Shown here: piece after piece, positions 23,901 to 31,645 of the stretch
Layout of the letters: each line of letters opens with the position of its first letter
How positions within the stretch are numbered: the first letter of the stretch is position 1
NCBI RefSeq assembly: GCF_017592475.1
Contig: NZ_JAGFNP010000010.1
Coordinates: forward strand, 62,001-126,000
DNA length: 64,000 nucleotides
Direction of reading: 5' to 3'
Source: Glycomyces niveus
GTDB lineage: Bacteria; Actinomycetota; Actinomycetes; Mycobacteriales; Micromonosporaceae
Notes under the pieces: generated by a model
Told to the model about the DNA's origin: nothing
Seen by the model: the letters and a program-made list of their open reading frames with translations, nothing else
The model's database searches: none
Translations under genes and position numbers: made by a program

Positions 23901-24320
23901 GACGGAGGCCGAACCGACGGAAGCGGAGCCGACGCTCGCGCGGCCGGAGCGTCCCTGGCCGCCGACCGAGGCGGATCCCACCGAGGCCGAGCCCACCGAA
24001 GCCGAACCGGCGGGGCGCCCGCCCACGGACGCGGAGCCGCGGCCGGGCGGGACGGAACCGCGTCCGGGCGGAACGGCGCCGCGGCCGACTGCCGCGCTGC
24101 CGGAGGCGGGGGTGCCGTAGGGCTGCTGGCGCGGTCGCGGGGCCTGGCCCTGGTGGCCTTGGCCGCCCTGCTGCTGCCCTCCCCAGCCGTAGTCGCCTTG
24201 GCGGTCGCCGGAGCCGCCGCCGTTCCCATAGGAGGCGCGGCCGTCGGGTCGTCCGCCGCGGCCGCCCTGGGGACTGCCGTCCTCGGGGGGAGGGGCGGGA
24301 CGATAACCGTAGTCGCTCAT
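20964..24320 (-). CDS. Bifunctional penicillin-binding protein (PonA type)
   Basis: A 1118-aa class A PBP that polymerises and cross-links peptidoglycan. The cytoplasmic tail (1-195) is Gly/Gln-rich and carries SASVG repeats (96-150). A TM segment is at about 197-219. The GT51 domain follows (VALEDRKFWEHGGVNYVR, GASTITQQYAGIYLD). The transpeptidase has PPSSTMK (SxxK), SKN (SxN) and FGKTGT. The C-terminal 100 residues are acidic with six Cys (KKECEDGG...GEKCES). ATG 24320 is used; the frame is open upstream. Synteny with PadR-ino1 and the Rv0051-like gene matches mycobacterial ponA1. Confidence 0.93.
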   Translation of the reverse strand: MSDYGYRPAPPPEDGSPQGGRGGRPDGRASYGNGGGSGDRQGDYGWGGQQQGGQGHQGQAPRPRQQPYGTPASGSAAVGRGAVPPGRGSVPPGRGSASVGGRPAGSASVGSASVGSASVGGQGRSGRASVGSASVGSASVGSASVGSASVRPVSPAGPGERTGRASVTGTRRAGPKNKSDLEGEGGKKKRKRIGRKMLAAMIALGVIGIASITVVGVYYFQDTPPLTGLARDGESSNFYLADGETQVGSYGDTLRMQAKEEDIPETVTDALVALEDRKFWEHGGVNYVRTAGALVNNLTGGETQGASTITQQYAGIYLDARKEITYDRKAREAALAIQMENKYTKKEIITAYLNAAYFGRGAYGIEAAAKNYFNVPLKDLDYGQAAFIVMQVKSPNGYYDPYFGEENGGYFDEEASKGRWDFTMDALVETDQMSQADRDKYEYPTPVDDFKAGSWGGNTPLGFLINEQDGYVFAELEERYGISKDELGGNVEDENGNKTGGGYKVELTIDPEIQNALVTTGSRGGIEKKKNENGEWVDAENKVVATEAEAAPAEDEDGYAYFKNDNADAALEDYKDYMMTAMVAIDPATGGVAGYYGGDDGFGVDKAGAESPHPPSSTMKMITAATALENGDSVESWFNAGSPRAFDSLELEDSQECIGGGDYPNCTLRNGGQTDTKLELDLTDSVRKSKNTPMYAIAEEYGADEILQNAARMGLTQMSQTRSIPDDNGEYHDVMINYSITPEPDLTYTLHGKAVDANGDPVTNVSGNWDDWALIEVDEDCQPSINLDGAFIEDADGEPNSCKIGNNGETDPFYYHLSFGQYPTSVRDMAAMYATIANNGYYHETHYVAKVFNKDGTELEPKRDLREGQFIKEDTARDLQWIGSEITGESTVGDDIEDRDIFGKTGTWEAAGKDEDGNEYPSGWNAHAWYVGAIKQLAVATWVGNVTSESDPIAGPDGSFDGVVGGTTAYPVWLAAMHRVLDAKDGQKGWEPKNWDEAPKSGSDSTWDLDNAGFNPDGAYCAANPEDAKCGASEEEDKKECEDGGGTWDGEKCESLPDEDVTPTGDQTTDPGDGESTGEEDCGTWPLPDCEEPSGEPSEESSSDPGQGGGGGDGAGGN
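23871..24035 (-). repeat. Tandem 15-bp repeat coding SASVG pentapeptides
   Basis: Nine degenerate 15-bp units (SASVG, some RASVG), split by a short GRPAG and GQGRSG interruption, in the PBP cytoplasmic tail. The third bases vary between units, so the peptide rather than the DNA seems conserved. Confidence 0.85.
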
Positions 24321-24573
24321 GCTCAACCATCCACGTGCTGTGTAACCCGGGCGAAGTTCCGGGTTTTGCCGGTCGGCCCGGTGCACCCGGCGCGCGGCTT
24401 CCCGAGAGGAACGCGCCCGGCGGACCGGCGGTTGCAAAGGTCTACTCCCGGCATGGGGGGTGGCCGGTCGTCTCGCAGTTTCGCATACCGAAATTGAGAG
24501 AACTCTGCTAGATCGCTTGGTGGGCCAGCCTATCGGATGCCTGCCCGCTCTGACCAGGGCGCGGACGCGCGCC
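24321..24573. other. Divergent region between the PBP and padR genes
   Basis: About 250 bp, no gene seen. On the minus strand it forms the likely long 5' leader of the PBP gene. Short GC inverted repeats occur (CCCGGGCGAAGTTCCGGG at about 24347-24364). I do not recognise a riboswitch family. Confidence 0.4.
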
Positions 24574-24629
24574 TTGACGTGATTTGCGCCTGCCGCTATG
24601 GTTATCCCTGATGTATCGAGCCGATACAT
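24574..24629 (+). promoter_or_regulatory. padR-ino1 promoter with PadR-type operator
   Basis: TTGACG (24574-24579), a 17-bp spacer, and TATGGT (24597-24602) form a good sigma-70-like promoter. Just downstream, ATGTATCG-AGC-CGATACAT (24611-24629) is a perfect 8-3-8 inverted repeat. Its ATGT...ACAT ends are typical of PadR operators, so PadR would repress itself and ino1 (inference). Confidence 0.75.
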
Positions 24630-24665
24630 CACCGCGTTAGATCGCCGTGTGAGAGGAGGGGTGCG

Positions 24666-25349
24666 ATGCTCGAGCTGGCCATTCTGGGACTCCTGCACGA
24701 GACCCCCATGCACGGCTACGAGCTGCGCAAACGCCTGCTGGCCCTGCTCGGGGCGATCAGGGCCGCGTTCAGCTACGGCTCCCTCTACCCCACCCTCAAA
24801 CGCATGCGTCAGCGTGGACTCATCGCCGAGGAGACCCCACGAGAGGGTGCGGCAGAGACCCCGCTGCTCACCGGGCGCCGGGCCCGCAAGGTCTACCGGC
24901 TCACACCCGAAGGCAAGGAGCACTTCGCTCAGCTCATGGCCGACGCCGGCCCCGAATCGGCCGACGAGGCCCTGTTCGGGGTGCACTTCGCGTTCTTCTC
25001 GCGCACCGACCCGGCCACGCGCCTGCGGATCCTCGAGGCCCGCCGCCGCCGCGTCGAGGAGCGCCGCGAACGCATCCGCGAAGCCCTCGCCCGCACCGCC
25101 GAGCGGCTCGACGCCTACGGGCTCGAGCTCCAGCGGCACGGGCTGGAGACCGCCGAGCGGGAGGTGCGCTGGCTCAACGAGCTCATCGCCTCCGAGGAGA
25201 GCCGCCGCCCCGAGCAGCGCAACGACTTCGGCGAGCCCTTCGCCGAACCGGGACGGCACCAGGCCGTCCTGGATCAGGGAACACCCGATCCGGCTGCGAG
25301 CGCCGGAGACCCAAATAAACAAGGCAAAGGAGGCATGCGCGATGGGTAA
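24666..25349 (+). CDS. PadR family transcriptional regulator
   Basis: A 227-aa PadR-type winged-helix repressor. MLELAILGLLHETPMHGYEL is the family start, SYGSLYPTLKRMRQRGLI is the recognition region (about 36-53), and VYRLTPEGKEHF is the wing. An Arg/Glu-rich coiled coil follows (about 118-170). Residues after about 180 are poorly conserved. Its last 8 bp overlap the ino1 start, so the two are one operon. The order padR-ino1 beside ponA is also seen in mycobacteria (Rv0047c-Rv0046c). Ligand unknown. Confidence 0.9.
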   Translation: MLELAILGLLHETPMHGYELRKRLLALLGAIRAAFSYGSLYPTLKRMRQRGLIAEETPREGAAETPLLTGRRARKVYRLTPEGKEHFAQLMADAGPESADEALFGVHFAFFSRTDPATRLRILEARRRRVEERRERIREALARTAERLDAYGLELQRHGLETAEREVRWLNELIASEESRRPEQRNDFGEPFAEPGRHQAVLDQGTPDPAASAGDPNKQGKGGMRDG

Positions 25350-26412
25350 GCTGCGCGTAGCCATTGTCGGCGTTGGCAACTGCGCCAACTCGCTGGTCCA
25401 AGGCGTCGAGTACTACCGCGACGCCAAGCCCGAGGACCGGGTGCCCGGCCTCATGCACGTCCAGTTCGGCGACTACCACGTCAACGACATCGAGTTCGTC
25501 GCCGCGTTCGACGTGGACGCCAAGAAGGTCGGCCAGGACCTGGCCAGCGCGATCTTCGCCTCGGAGAACAACACCATCAAGTTCGCCGACGTGCCTCCGA
25601 CCGGGGTCCCGGTGCTGCGCGGCCCGACCCACGACGGCCTGGGCGAGTACTACACCGAGATGGTGACCGAGTCCTCTGAAGAGCCCGTCGACGTGGTCGC
25701 CGCCCTCAAGGCCGCGAAGACCGACGTCGTCGTGTGCTACCTGCCGGTCGGTTCCGAGAAGGCCGCGAAGTTCTACGCGCAGGCCGCGATCGACGCGGGC
25801 GCCGCGTTCGTGAACGCCCTCCCCGTGTTCATCGCCTCCGACCCCGAATGGGCCAAGAAGTTCACCGACGCGGGCATTCCGATCGTGGGCGACGACATCA
25901 AGTCGCAGGTCGGCGCCACCATCGTGCACCGCGTGCTGGCGAAGCTGTTCGAAGACCGCGGCGTGCGCCTGGACCGCACGTACCAGCTGAACTTCGGCGG
26001 CAACATGGACTTCATGAACATGCTCGAGCGCTCGCGCCTCAAGAGCAAGAAGATCTCCAAGACCCAGGCCGTGACCTCGCAGATTCCGCACGAGATGCAG
26101 GGCGCGGACGTCCACATCGGCCCGTCGGACCACGTGCCGTGGCTGACCGACCGCAAGTGGGCGTACATCCGCCTGGAGGGCACCACCTTCGGCGACGTGC
26201 CGCTGAACGCGGAGCTGAAGCTCGAGGTGTGGGACTCGCCGAACTCCGCGGGCGTCATCATCGACGCGGTGCGCGCGGCGAAGATCGCCCTGGACCGCGG
26301 CCACGGCGGCCCGGTCGAGTCGGCCTCCTCGTACTTCATGAAGTCGCCGGCCAAGCAGTTCTCCGACGAAGAGGCCCGCATCTCCGTCGAGAACTTCATC
26401 GCGGGCCAGTAG
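25342..26412 (+). CDS. ino1: Inositol-3-phosphate synthase
   Basis: Converts glucose-6-phosphate to myo-inositol-3-phosphate with NAD. This is the first step towards mycothiol and phosphatidylinositol lipids. The protein has 356 aa, with NAD loop VAIVGVGNCANSLVQG (6-21), the conserved VGDDIKSQVGATIVHR (about 189-204) and LNFGGNMDFMN (about 216-226). AAGGAGG lies 8 bp before ATG 25342. It is in an operon with the PadR gene and ends before a GC hairpin. Confidence 0.96.
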   Translation: MGKLRVAIVGVGNCANSLVQGVEYYRDAKPEDRVPGLMHVQFGDYHVNDIEFVAAFDVDAKKVGQDLASAIFASENNTIKFADVPPTGVPVLRGPTHDGLGEYYTEMVTESSEEPVDVVAALKAAKTDVVVCYLPVGSEKAAKFYAQAAIDAGAAFVNALPVFIASDPEWAKKFTDAGIPIVGDDIKSQVGATIVHRVLAKLFEDRGVRLDRTYQLNFGGNMDFMNMLERSRLKSKKISKTQAVTSQIPHEMQGADVHIGPSDHVPWLTDRKWAYIRLEGTTFGDVPLNAELKLEVWDSPNSAGVIIDAVRAAKIALDRGHGGPVESASSYFMKSPAKQFSDEEARISVENFIAGQ

Positions 26413-26430
26413 CCCGACCGTTTTTCCATA

Positions 26431-26474
26431 GGGGGACCCCGTTCCGGAGCGCGAGCTTCGAAGAGGGGTCCCCC
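26431..26474 (+). terminator. Hairpin after ino1
   Basis: GGGGGACCCC (26431-26440) pairs perfectly with GGGGTCCCCC (26465-26474) across a 24-base loop. No T-run, but located 18 bp past the stop. Confidence 0.6.
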
Positions 26475-26491
26475 TTGGCTTTCACCGGAGT

Positions 26492-26497
26492 TATCCT
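26492..26497 (+). promoter_or_regulatory. -10 element of a probable leaderless mRNA (MFS gene)
   Basis: TATCCT, then exactly six bases to ATG 26504. No clear -35. Confidence 0.5.
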
Positions 26498-26503
26498 CGG
26501 ACA

Positions 26504-27853
26504 ATGCGCACCGACGGCCACGTTCGGAACCTCGCGAGCAACCGCCGATTCAGGCACCTGCTGGCGGTGCGGCTGACGTCCCAGGCCGCCGACGGCATGT
26601 TCCAGGCCTCGCTGGCGCTCTCGGTGTTCTTCAACCCCGCGCTGGGCGAGGCGAGCGACCCGTTCCGGTACGCCGCCGCCGTCGCGATCCTCCTCGGCCC
26701 GTACTCCCTGCTCGGCCCGTATGTAGGCACGGTGCTCGACCGGTTCAGCCGCCGCAATCTCATCGGCGGGGCGAACCTGGGGCGGGCGGCGCTGATGATC
26801 GTCATCTGCCTGACCCTGCCCGGCGGGTTCAACTGGTCGTGGGTGCTGTGCGCGATGACCGTGCTGGCCGCCAACCGGTTCGTGCTTGCCGGTCTCGCGG
26901 CCGCGCACCCGCAGGTGGTGCCCGCGAAGGACCTCGTGACCGCGAACTCGCTCGCGTCGACGCTCGGCGCGCTCGCGTACGGGCTCGGCCTGGCCACCAC
27001 CGGCATCGCGAAGCTCATGGACTCGGGGGTGTCGTACTCGATGCTCGCGCTCGCGGCGGGCTGCGGCTACCTCGCGTCGGCGTGCATCGTGGGGATGTCG
27101 TTCCGCCGGGGCGACCTCGGCCCGGAGGAGGACGAGGACGCGCCGACCGGGCTGTGGCGCGGGATCGCGCAGACCAGCTCGGGCATGTGGGAGGGGTTCA
27201 AGCACCTCGGCCGCCGCAAAGGCCCGGCCCTGGTCATGGCCGTGCAGGGGCTGCACCGGTTCCTGTACGGGATCGTGTTCATCATCTCGATCGCCCTGTT
27301 CATGGGGTTCTTCTGGGACATCGAGTCGGACCCGACCCGGAAGACGACGATCGCGTGGCTGCTGGTGCTCGCCGTCCTCGGCAACGTCGGCGTGCTGGCC
27401 GCGGCGATCGCCACACCGCGCGCGACCCGCGTGTGGGGGCCGAAGAACTGGATCGTGGCCCTCATGGCGCTGTGCGCGGTCGTCGCCGGGACGCTCTCGG
27501 GCGTGCTGCTGCCGGTCATGTTCGCCGTCGCGGTCCTCCTGGTGAACATCGCCTCCCAAGGCCTCAAGATCACTGTGGACACGAGCATCCAGCGGGGCGT
27601 CGAGGACGCCTACCGCGGCCGCGTCTTCAGCGTCAACGACACCGTCTACAACGTCGGCTACCTCGCCGGGCTCTTCGCGGCCGCGTTCGTCGTCCCCGAG
27701 AACGGCTACGCGCCCGCCACCCTCGTCGGCGTCGCCCTCGCCTACGGTCTGATCTGCGTCGGATACGCCTACCTCGCCCGAGACGAGGCCCCGTACGATG
27801 CACAGACATGGAGCCCCGCCACGACCGAAGCGAGACCGAGCACGAGCCCGTAG
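26504..27853 (+). CDS. MFS transporter
   Basis: A 449-aa major facilitator protein with 12 predicted hydrophobic segments. The cytoplasmic loop 2-3 motif is seen as GTVLDRFSRRNLIGG (about 75-89). Long charged loop DLGPEEDEDAPTGLWRG lies mid-protein. Substrate unknown. ATG 26504 fits the leaderless pattern. Its last 46 bp overlap the start of the cyclophilin-like gene in another frame. Confidence 0.85.
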   Translation: MRTDGHVRNLASNRRFRHLLAVRLTSQAADGMFQASLALSVFFNPALGEASDPFRYAAAVAILLGPYSLLGPYVGTVLDRFSRRNLIGGANLGRAALMIVICLTLPGGFNWSWVLCAMTVLAANRFVLAGLAAAHPQVVPAKDLVTANSLASTLGALAYGLGLATTGIAKLMDSGVSYSMLALAAGCGYLASACIVGMSFRRGDLGPEEDEDAPTGLWRGIAQTSSGMWEGFKHLGRRKGPALVMAVQGLHRFLYGIVFIISIALFMGFFWDIESDPTRKTTIAWLLVLAVLGNVGVLAAAIATPRATRVWGPKNWIVALMALCAVVAGTLSGVLLPVMFAVAVLLVNIASQGLKITVDTSIQRGVEDAYRGRVFSVNDTVYNVGYLAGLFAAAFVVPENGYAPATLVGVALAYGLICVGYAYLARDEAPYDAQTWSPATTEARPSTSP

Positions 27854-28809
27854 CGTCGAACCCGTTCCGCGGGACGGCCCCCTGGCAGCGCGAGGGCACC
27901 GGCAGCTGGAAGCGCGGACTCGCCGGGCTCGGCGCGGTCCTCCTCACCACCGGCTCGATCGCCGCGGTCGCCTGGCTCGCCTTCCGCGACGACGGCGAAG
28001 CCGCCGAAGAGGCCGGCGAGGTCATCACCGAGCAGTGCACCGTCACCGAAGCGGACGACACCGGGAACGGCGCCGACCCCATGCAGCCCGGCGCCCCCGA
28101 AGAACGCTCCCTCGCCACGATCCAGACCAGCTACGGCGAGATCGTCGTGCTCCTGTGGGGCGACCTCGCACCCTGCGGCGTCGAAGCCTTCACGCACCTC
28201 GCGCAGACCCCGTTCTACGCCTCGCACGAATGCGACCGGCTCACCACCCAGGCCGTCGACCCGACCGCGATCCTCCGCTGCGGCAGCCCCGGCCTCGCCG
28301 GCGCCTCCCAAGACAGCGAGCAGGAAACCGACGACACCTACGGCCCCGGCTGGCGCTTCCAGGCCGAGACCGGCATGGCCGGCAACGACGTCGCCGACGT
28401 GCTCGCCCTCATCACCGACGACAAGGGCCGCGCGGGCAGCGCCTTCGCGCTCATCCGCGGCGCGGCCGTCCCCACCGCCGGCGTCAGCGTCATCGGCGGC
28501 ATCGTCGACGGCTACGAAGTGCTCGACCAGATCGCGGCCCTCACCGAGACCGTCGAATACGACGGCGCACCCCCGGTGCCCGTCGAGATCTGGGGCGTCG
28601 TCATCAGCCCCGTCGACGGCATGCAGTCCCAGCCCGGACTCGGCACCGGGACGCCTCCGCTGCCCACCGGCACCGCGACCCCGCCGCTCGGCGGCCCCAC
28701 CCCGTCAGGCACCGCCACGCCCACGGCACCCGCCGGAACGCCGACCGGCACCGCCACCCCGACGGGAACGGCGACGCCCTCCGGCGCCGCCACCAGTACG
28801 ACCCGCTAG
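27808..28809 (+). CDS. Membrane-anchored cyclophilin-like peptidyl-prolyl isomerase
   Basis: The 333-aa protein has a cytoplasmic N-terminus, one TM segment (about 38-60), a cyclophilin-like domain (about 100-272) and a Thr/Pro tail of GTATP-like repeats (about 276-330). TSYGEIVVLLW, FTHLAQTPFYASHECDRLTT and AFALIRG fit the actinomycete subgroup. The eukaryotic-type catalytic HR and FMxQGGD residues are changed (CDRLTT, LRCGSP), so isomerase activity is doubtful. Starts within the MFS gene; the 3' end overlaps plsC by 4 bp. Confidence 0.82.
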   Translation: MEPRHDRSETEHEPVASNPFRGTAPWQREGTGSWKRGLAGLGAVLLTTGSIAAVAWLAFRDDGEAAEEAGEVITEQCTVTEADDTGNGADPMQPGAPEERSLATIQTSYGEIVVLLWGDLAPCGVEAFTHLAQTPFYASHECDRLTTQAVDPTAILRCGSPGLAGASQDSEQETDDTYGPGWRFQAETGMAGNDVADVLALITDDKGRAGSAFALIRGAAVPTAGVSVIGGIVDGYEVLDQIAALTETVEYDGAPPVPVEIWGVVISPVDGMQSQPGLGTGTPPLPTGTATPPLGGPTPSGTATPTAPAGTPTGTATPTGTATPSGAATSTTR

Positions 28810-29489
28810 TCCGAGCTCTCGGAACCGGAGCCGTTGCGCTTCGCGTACTTGTCCACGTACTCCTGGCCCGTGAGGCGCCGGATCGCGTCCATCACCTCGT
28901 CGGTGACCGCCCGGATCACCACCCGGTCGTTCTCCATGCCCTTGTACCGCGTGAAATCGAGCGGCTTGCCCACCCGCACGCCCACCGGCGCCACACGCGG
29001 CCGCGACTCGCCGATCGGCAGCACCTTCTCCGTCCCGATCAACCCCACCGGGATCACCGGCGCACCCGACGTCAGCGCCAACCGCGCCACGCCCGGCTTG
29101 CCCCGGTACAGGCGGCCGTCAGGGGAGCGCGTGCCCTCGGGGAAGATCGCGAACACGCGGCCCTCCTCCAGCACCTCCAGCGACGGCTCCAGCGACGCGG
29201 CGCTCTTGCGCCCGCCCGAGCGGTCCACCGCGACCTGCCCCAGCGCCTTCACCGTCGAGGAGATGATCTTCCCCTTCAGGCCCGCGCCGGTGAAGTACTC
29301 GATCTTCGCCATCGTCGCGATGTGCCGCTTGGTCGTCAGACCCAGGAAGTAGTGGTCGGCCACGGAGAGGTGGTTCGACGCCAGGATGACCGGCCCGTCC
29401 TCCGGGATGTTCTCTTTCCCGTCGATCCAAGGCCTGTAGATGAGCTTGATGGTCGGCGCGGCCGTCCATTGCAACGTCTTGTACAGCAC
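28806..29489 (-). CDS. 1-acyl-glycerol-3-phosphate acyltransferase (PlsC family)
   Basis: A membrane-bound acyltransferase of phospholipid synthesis, about 227 aa. Block I NHLSVAD (NHxxxxD), the GRRKSAASL region and FPEGTRSPDG are all present. The catalytic His and Asp are intact. GTG 29489 was chosen (reading VLYKTLQWTAAPTIK); a longer form from TTG 29546 is possible. It follows bpa on the same strand and converges on the cyclophilin-like gene. Confidence 0.88.
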   Translation of the reverse strand: MLYKTLQWTAAPTIKLIYRPWIDGKENIPEDGPVILASNHLSVADHYFLGLTTKRHIATMAKIEYFTGAGLKGKIISSTVKALGQVAVDRSGGRKSAASLEPSLEVLEEGRVFAIFPEGTRSPDGRLYRGKPGVARLALTSGAPVIPVGLIGTEKVLPIGESRPRVAPVGVRVGKPLDFTRYKGMENDRVVIRAVTDEVMDAIRRLTGQEYVDKYAKRNGSGSESSD

Positions 29490-29658
29490 CGTGTTCAGCT
29501 CTCCAGTGGTCTCACCCCGGCTGCGGGAAAGGTCGGGTGGGACCAATTATGGCTCGCGGACCGCACCGGGCGGAACCCTCGAGCCACTCTGGCCCCCGCC
29601 GCGGGCGCGGCCGGGCCCCGCCGGGAAGGCAGGCCAAAGTCTAAGGCATGTGACAGCC

Positions 29659-30276
29659 CTACAGGTACTGCCCGGGATGGTGGTCGCGATCGTCACCGCG
29701 CGCCGCCCGCTCGGCCATCACGGCCCGGAGCTGCGGCGGAAGGTCCTCACCCGCCGGCAGGGCCTTCAACTCGCCCGACCGCATCTGGTCCAGTTGCAGG
29801 CGCGCCGCCATCTGCTGCGCCACCAGCGCCGCCTGGATGCCGTGGAACAGCCCCTCCAACCAGCCCACGAGCTGGGCCTGCGCGATCCGCAGCTCCGCCT
29901 CGGTCGGGATCTCGTCGGCGCTGAACGGCAGCGACAGCCGCTCCAGCTCGTCACGCAGCTCCGGGGCCAGCCCGGACTCGAGCTCGGCGATCGACCGGGC
30001 GTGGATGTCGCGCAGGCGCTGGCGGCCCTTGTCGTCGAGGTCGGCGGCGCGCACCTCCTCGAGGAGCTGCTTGATCATGGAGCCGACGCGCATGACCTTG
30101 GCCGGTTCGGGGATGAGCTTGGTCGGGTCCGACTCGTACCGGTCCTCGGCGTCGACGTCCTTCGCCTCGGCCTCGGCGGTCACGGGGTTGCCATCGGCGT
30201 CGACGATGAGCGGCTGGTCCTCCGACCCGCGCTCCTCGTAGCCGCCCTGCTCCGGCTTGCTGTTCGCTTCAGTCAT
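29659..30276 (-). CDS. bpa: Bacterial proteasome activator Bpa/PafE
   Basis: A 205-aa, ATP-independent ring-forming activator of the 20S proteasome. The helical core reads KVMRVGSMIKQLLEEVRAADLD and AQAQLVGWLEGLFHGIQAAL. The extreme C-terminus is HHPGQYL; the GQYL end docks into proteasome pockets. Its presence predicts prcBA elsewhere in this genome. The acidic N-terminal 60 residues look disordered. Single-gene unit after the tRNA-Leu locus; plsC follows. Confidence 0.93.
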   Translation of the reverse strand: MTEANSKPEQGGYEERGSEDQPLIVDADGNPVTAEAEAKDVDAEDRYESDPTKLIPEPAKVMRVGSMIKQLLEEVRAADLDDKGRQRLRDIHARSIAELESGLAPELRDELERLSLPFSADEIPTEAELRIAQAQLVGWLEGLFHGIQAALVAQQMAARLQLDQMRSGELKALPAGEDLPPQLRAVMAERAARGDDRDHHPGQYL

Positions 30277-30436
30277 GGTCGGTGTGGCCCCACTCGTCTC
30301 GGTGTCCGTTCCTTCCCGAGCCTAACGCGGGAGCACCGCGGCATGTTCCCGTAGGCGGCGCGCCGGTGAGGCCGGAGGCGCCGGCGACTCGTCACCGCAG
30401 TCCCGGAACGCGGGCTTCATGTCGCATCCCGAAGAC

Positions 30437-30469
30437 GCGAAAAAGCCCGATGGTCGAAACCATCGGGCT
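30437..30469 (-). terminator. Intrinsic terminator after tRNA-Leu
   Basis: Stem AGCCCGATGGT/ACCATCGGGCT (30444-30454 with 30459-30469, 4-base loop), followed on the minus strand by TTTTTCGC. It is placed just after the tRNA 3' end. Confidence 0.88.
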
Positions 30470-30476
30470 CTGTCGG

Positions 30477-30559
30477 TGCGCGAGGGGGGACTTGAACCCC
30501 CACACCCTTCCGGATACTGCCACCTGAAGACAGCGCGTCTGCCATTCCGCCACTCGCGC
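30477..30559 (-). tRNA. tRNA-Leu (anticodon CAG)
   Basis: An 83-nt class II tRNA. Acceptor stem GCGCGAG/CTCGCGC, discriminator A, long variable arm, and T-arm with GTTCAAGTC. Anticodon CAG is at 30526-30524. The 3' CCA is not encoded (the genome continues CCG), so it depends on the CCA transferase gene at 18038. A strong terminator follows. Confidence 0.95.
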
Positions 30560-30646
30560 GAGTGTCAGTACTTGCGACGGAACGATACTATCCTGCGCCT
30601 GCTTCAGGTCACCACCGGGTATTGCCTCGGTTGAGTCGCGGGCCAC

Positions 30647-31624
30647 TCACAGGAGCGGACGCAGCCGTCCGACCTGCTGCTCGCCGCCGGTGACTTCCGG
30701 CCATGTGAGTGAGTCGACCTCGGGCTTGGCGTCTGCGGGGACCTCGTAGCCGGCGAGCTTGGTGAGCGCGCGGAGGGCCACGGGCGTGGAGGCCCGGCCC
30801 GCGCCGTCGTCGATCTTGACGGCGACCGCGCCGACACCGGGGGCCGCGAGCACGTGGACGCCCTCGGCGCCGCCCTTGGCGAGCAGGCCGGGCAGGGCGG
30901 TCATCATGCGGTGGTCGGGGCCGCGGGTGCCGTCGATGAGCTTCGCGTTGGCGCGCATGGCGTCCGCGACCCGGCGCTCGTTCGAACCGGCCGGTGCTTC
31001 GACGAGGCGCGCGAAGGCGCGGGCGAGCCCGGCGAGGGTGACGGCCAGGACGGGGGCGCCGCAGCCGTCGACGCCGATCGACTCGACGGCGTCGCCGGTG
31101 AGCTCTTCGACGGTGGCGATCACGAGCTGCTGGAACGGGTGCTCGGGGTCGCGGTAGGTCGCGAGGTCCCAGCCGTTCGCGGCGCAGGCCGCGAGCATCC
31201 CGGCGTGCTTGCCGGAGCAGTTCATGTAGACGCGGCGGGGCTCGGCTCCCGCGGCGACCACCGCGTTGCGGGCGGTCGGGTCGCTCGGCAGGTCGGGCGG
31301 GCACTGGAGGTCGGCCTCGCCGAGTCCGGCGCCGCCGAGCACGGAGGCGACCTGGGCGAGGTGGAACGGCTCGCCCCGGTGGCTCGCGGAGGCGATGGCG
31401 AGGTCGGCCTCGGTGCCGGGCGCCCAGCCGGCGCGGAGCATGGCGAGGGCCTGCATGGGCTTGTTGGAGGAGCGGGGGAAGACGGGGGAGCCGGTGTCGC
31501 CGATCGAGGCGAGGAGGTTCCCGGAGGAGTCGGTGACGGCGACGCTGCCCCGGTGGAGGCTCTCGGCGAATCCGGACCGGACGATCTCGGCGACGGGTTC
31601 ACCGCCGCGGTAGGTAGCACTCAT
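30647..31624 (-). CDS. Asparaginase (Rhizobium etli type II-like)
   Basis: The 325-aa protein belongs to the asparaginase family unrelated to E. coli AnsA/AnsB. It shows RSGFAESLHRGSVAVTD at the start, VFPRSSNKPMQALAML (about 48-63), the Ser-Lys pair in MNCSGKHAGMLAAC (about 133-146) and VDGCGAPVLAVTL (about 183-195). These are the conserved catalytic and metal-site blocks of that family. ATG 31624 lies six bases after a TAGCCT hexamer. ygfZ lies upstream on the same strand. Confidence 0.88.
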   Translation of the reverse strand: MSATYRGGEPVAEIVRSGFAESLHRGSVAVTDSSGNLLASIGDTGSPVFPRSSNKPMQALAMLRAGWAPGTEADLAIASASHRGEPFHLAQVASVLGGAGLGEADLQCPPDLPSDPTARNAVVAAGAEPRRVYMNCSGKHAGMLAACAANGWDLATYRDPEHPFQQLVIATVEELTGDAVESIGVDGCGAPVLAVTLAGLARAFARLVEAPAGSNERRVADAMRANAKLIDGTRGPDHRMMTALPGLLAKGGAEGVHVLAAPGVGAVAVKIDDGAGRASTPVALRALTKLAGYEVPADAKPEVDSLTWPEVTGGEQQVGRLRPLL

Positions 31625-31630
31625 ACCGCG

Positions 31631-31636
31631 AGGCTA
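31631..31636 (-). promoter_or_regulatory. -10 element of a probable leaderless mRNA (asparaginase gene)
   Basis: TAGCCT on the minus strand, six bases before ATG 31624. It lies in the ygfZ-asparaginase gap, so the asparaginase may be transcribed separately. Confidence 0.5.
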
Positions 31637-31645
31637 GTCGCGCGG

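Noticed and set aside
23871..24035. CRISPR-like regular repeat
   Set aside because: The 15-bp units are in frame, code SASVG and have no spacers.
24321..25388. Upstream extension of the penicillin-binding protein frame
   Set aside because: It is antisense to padR and has no PBP-like sequence; the protein begins sensibly at 24320.
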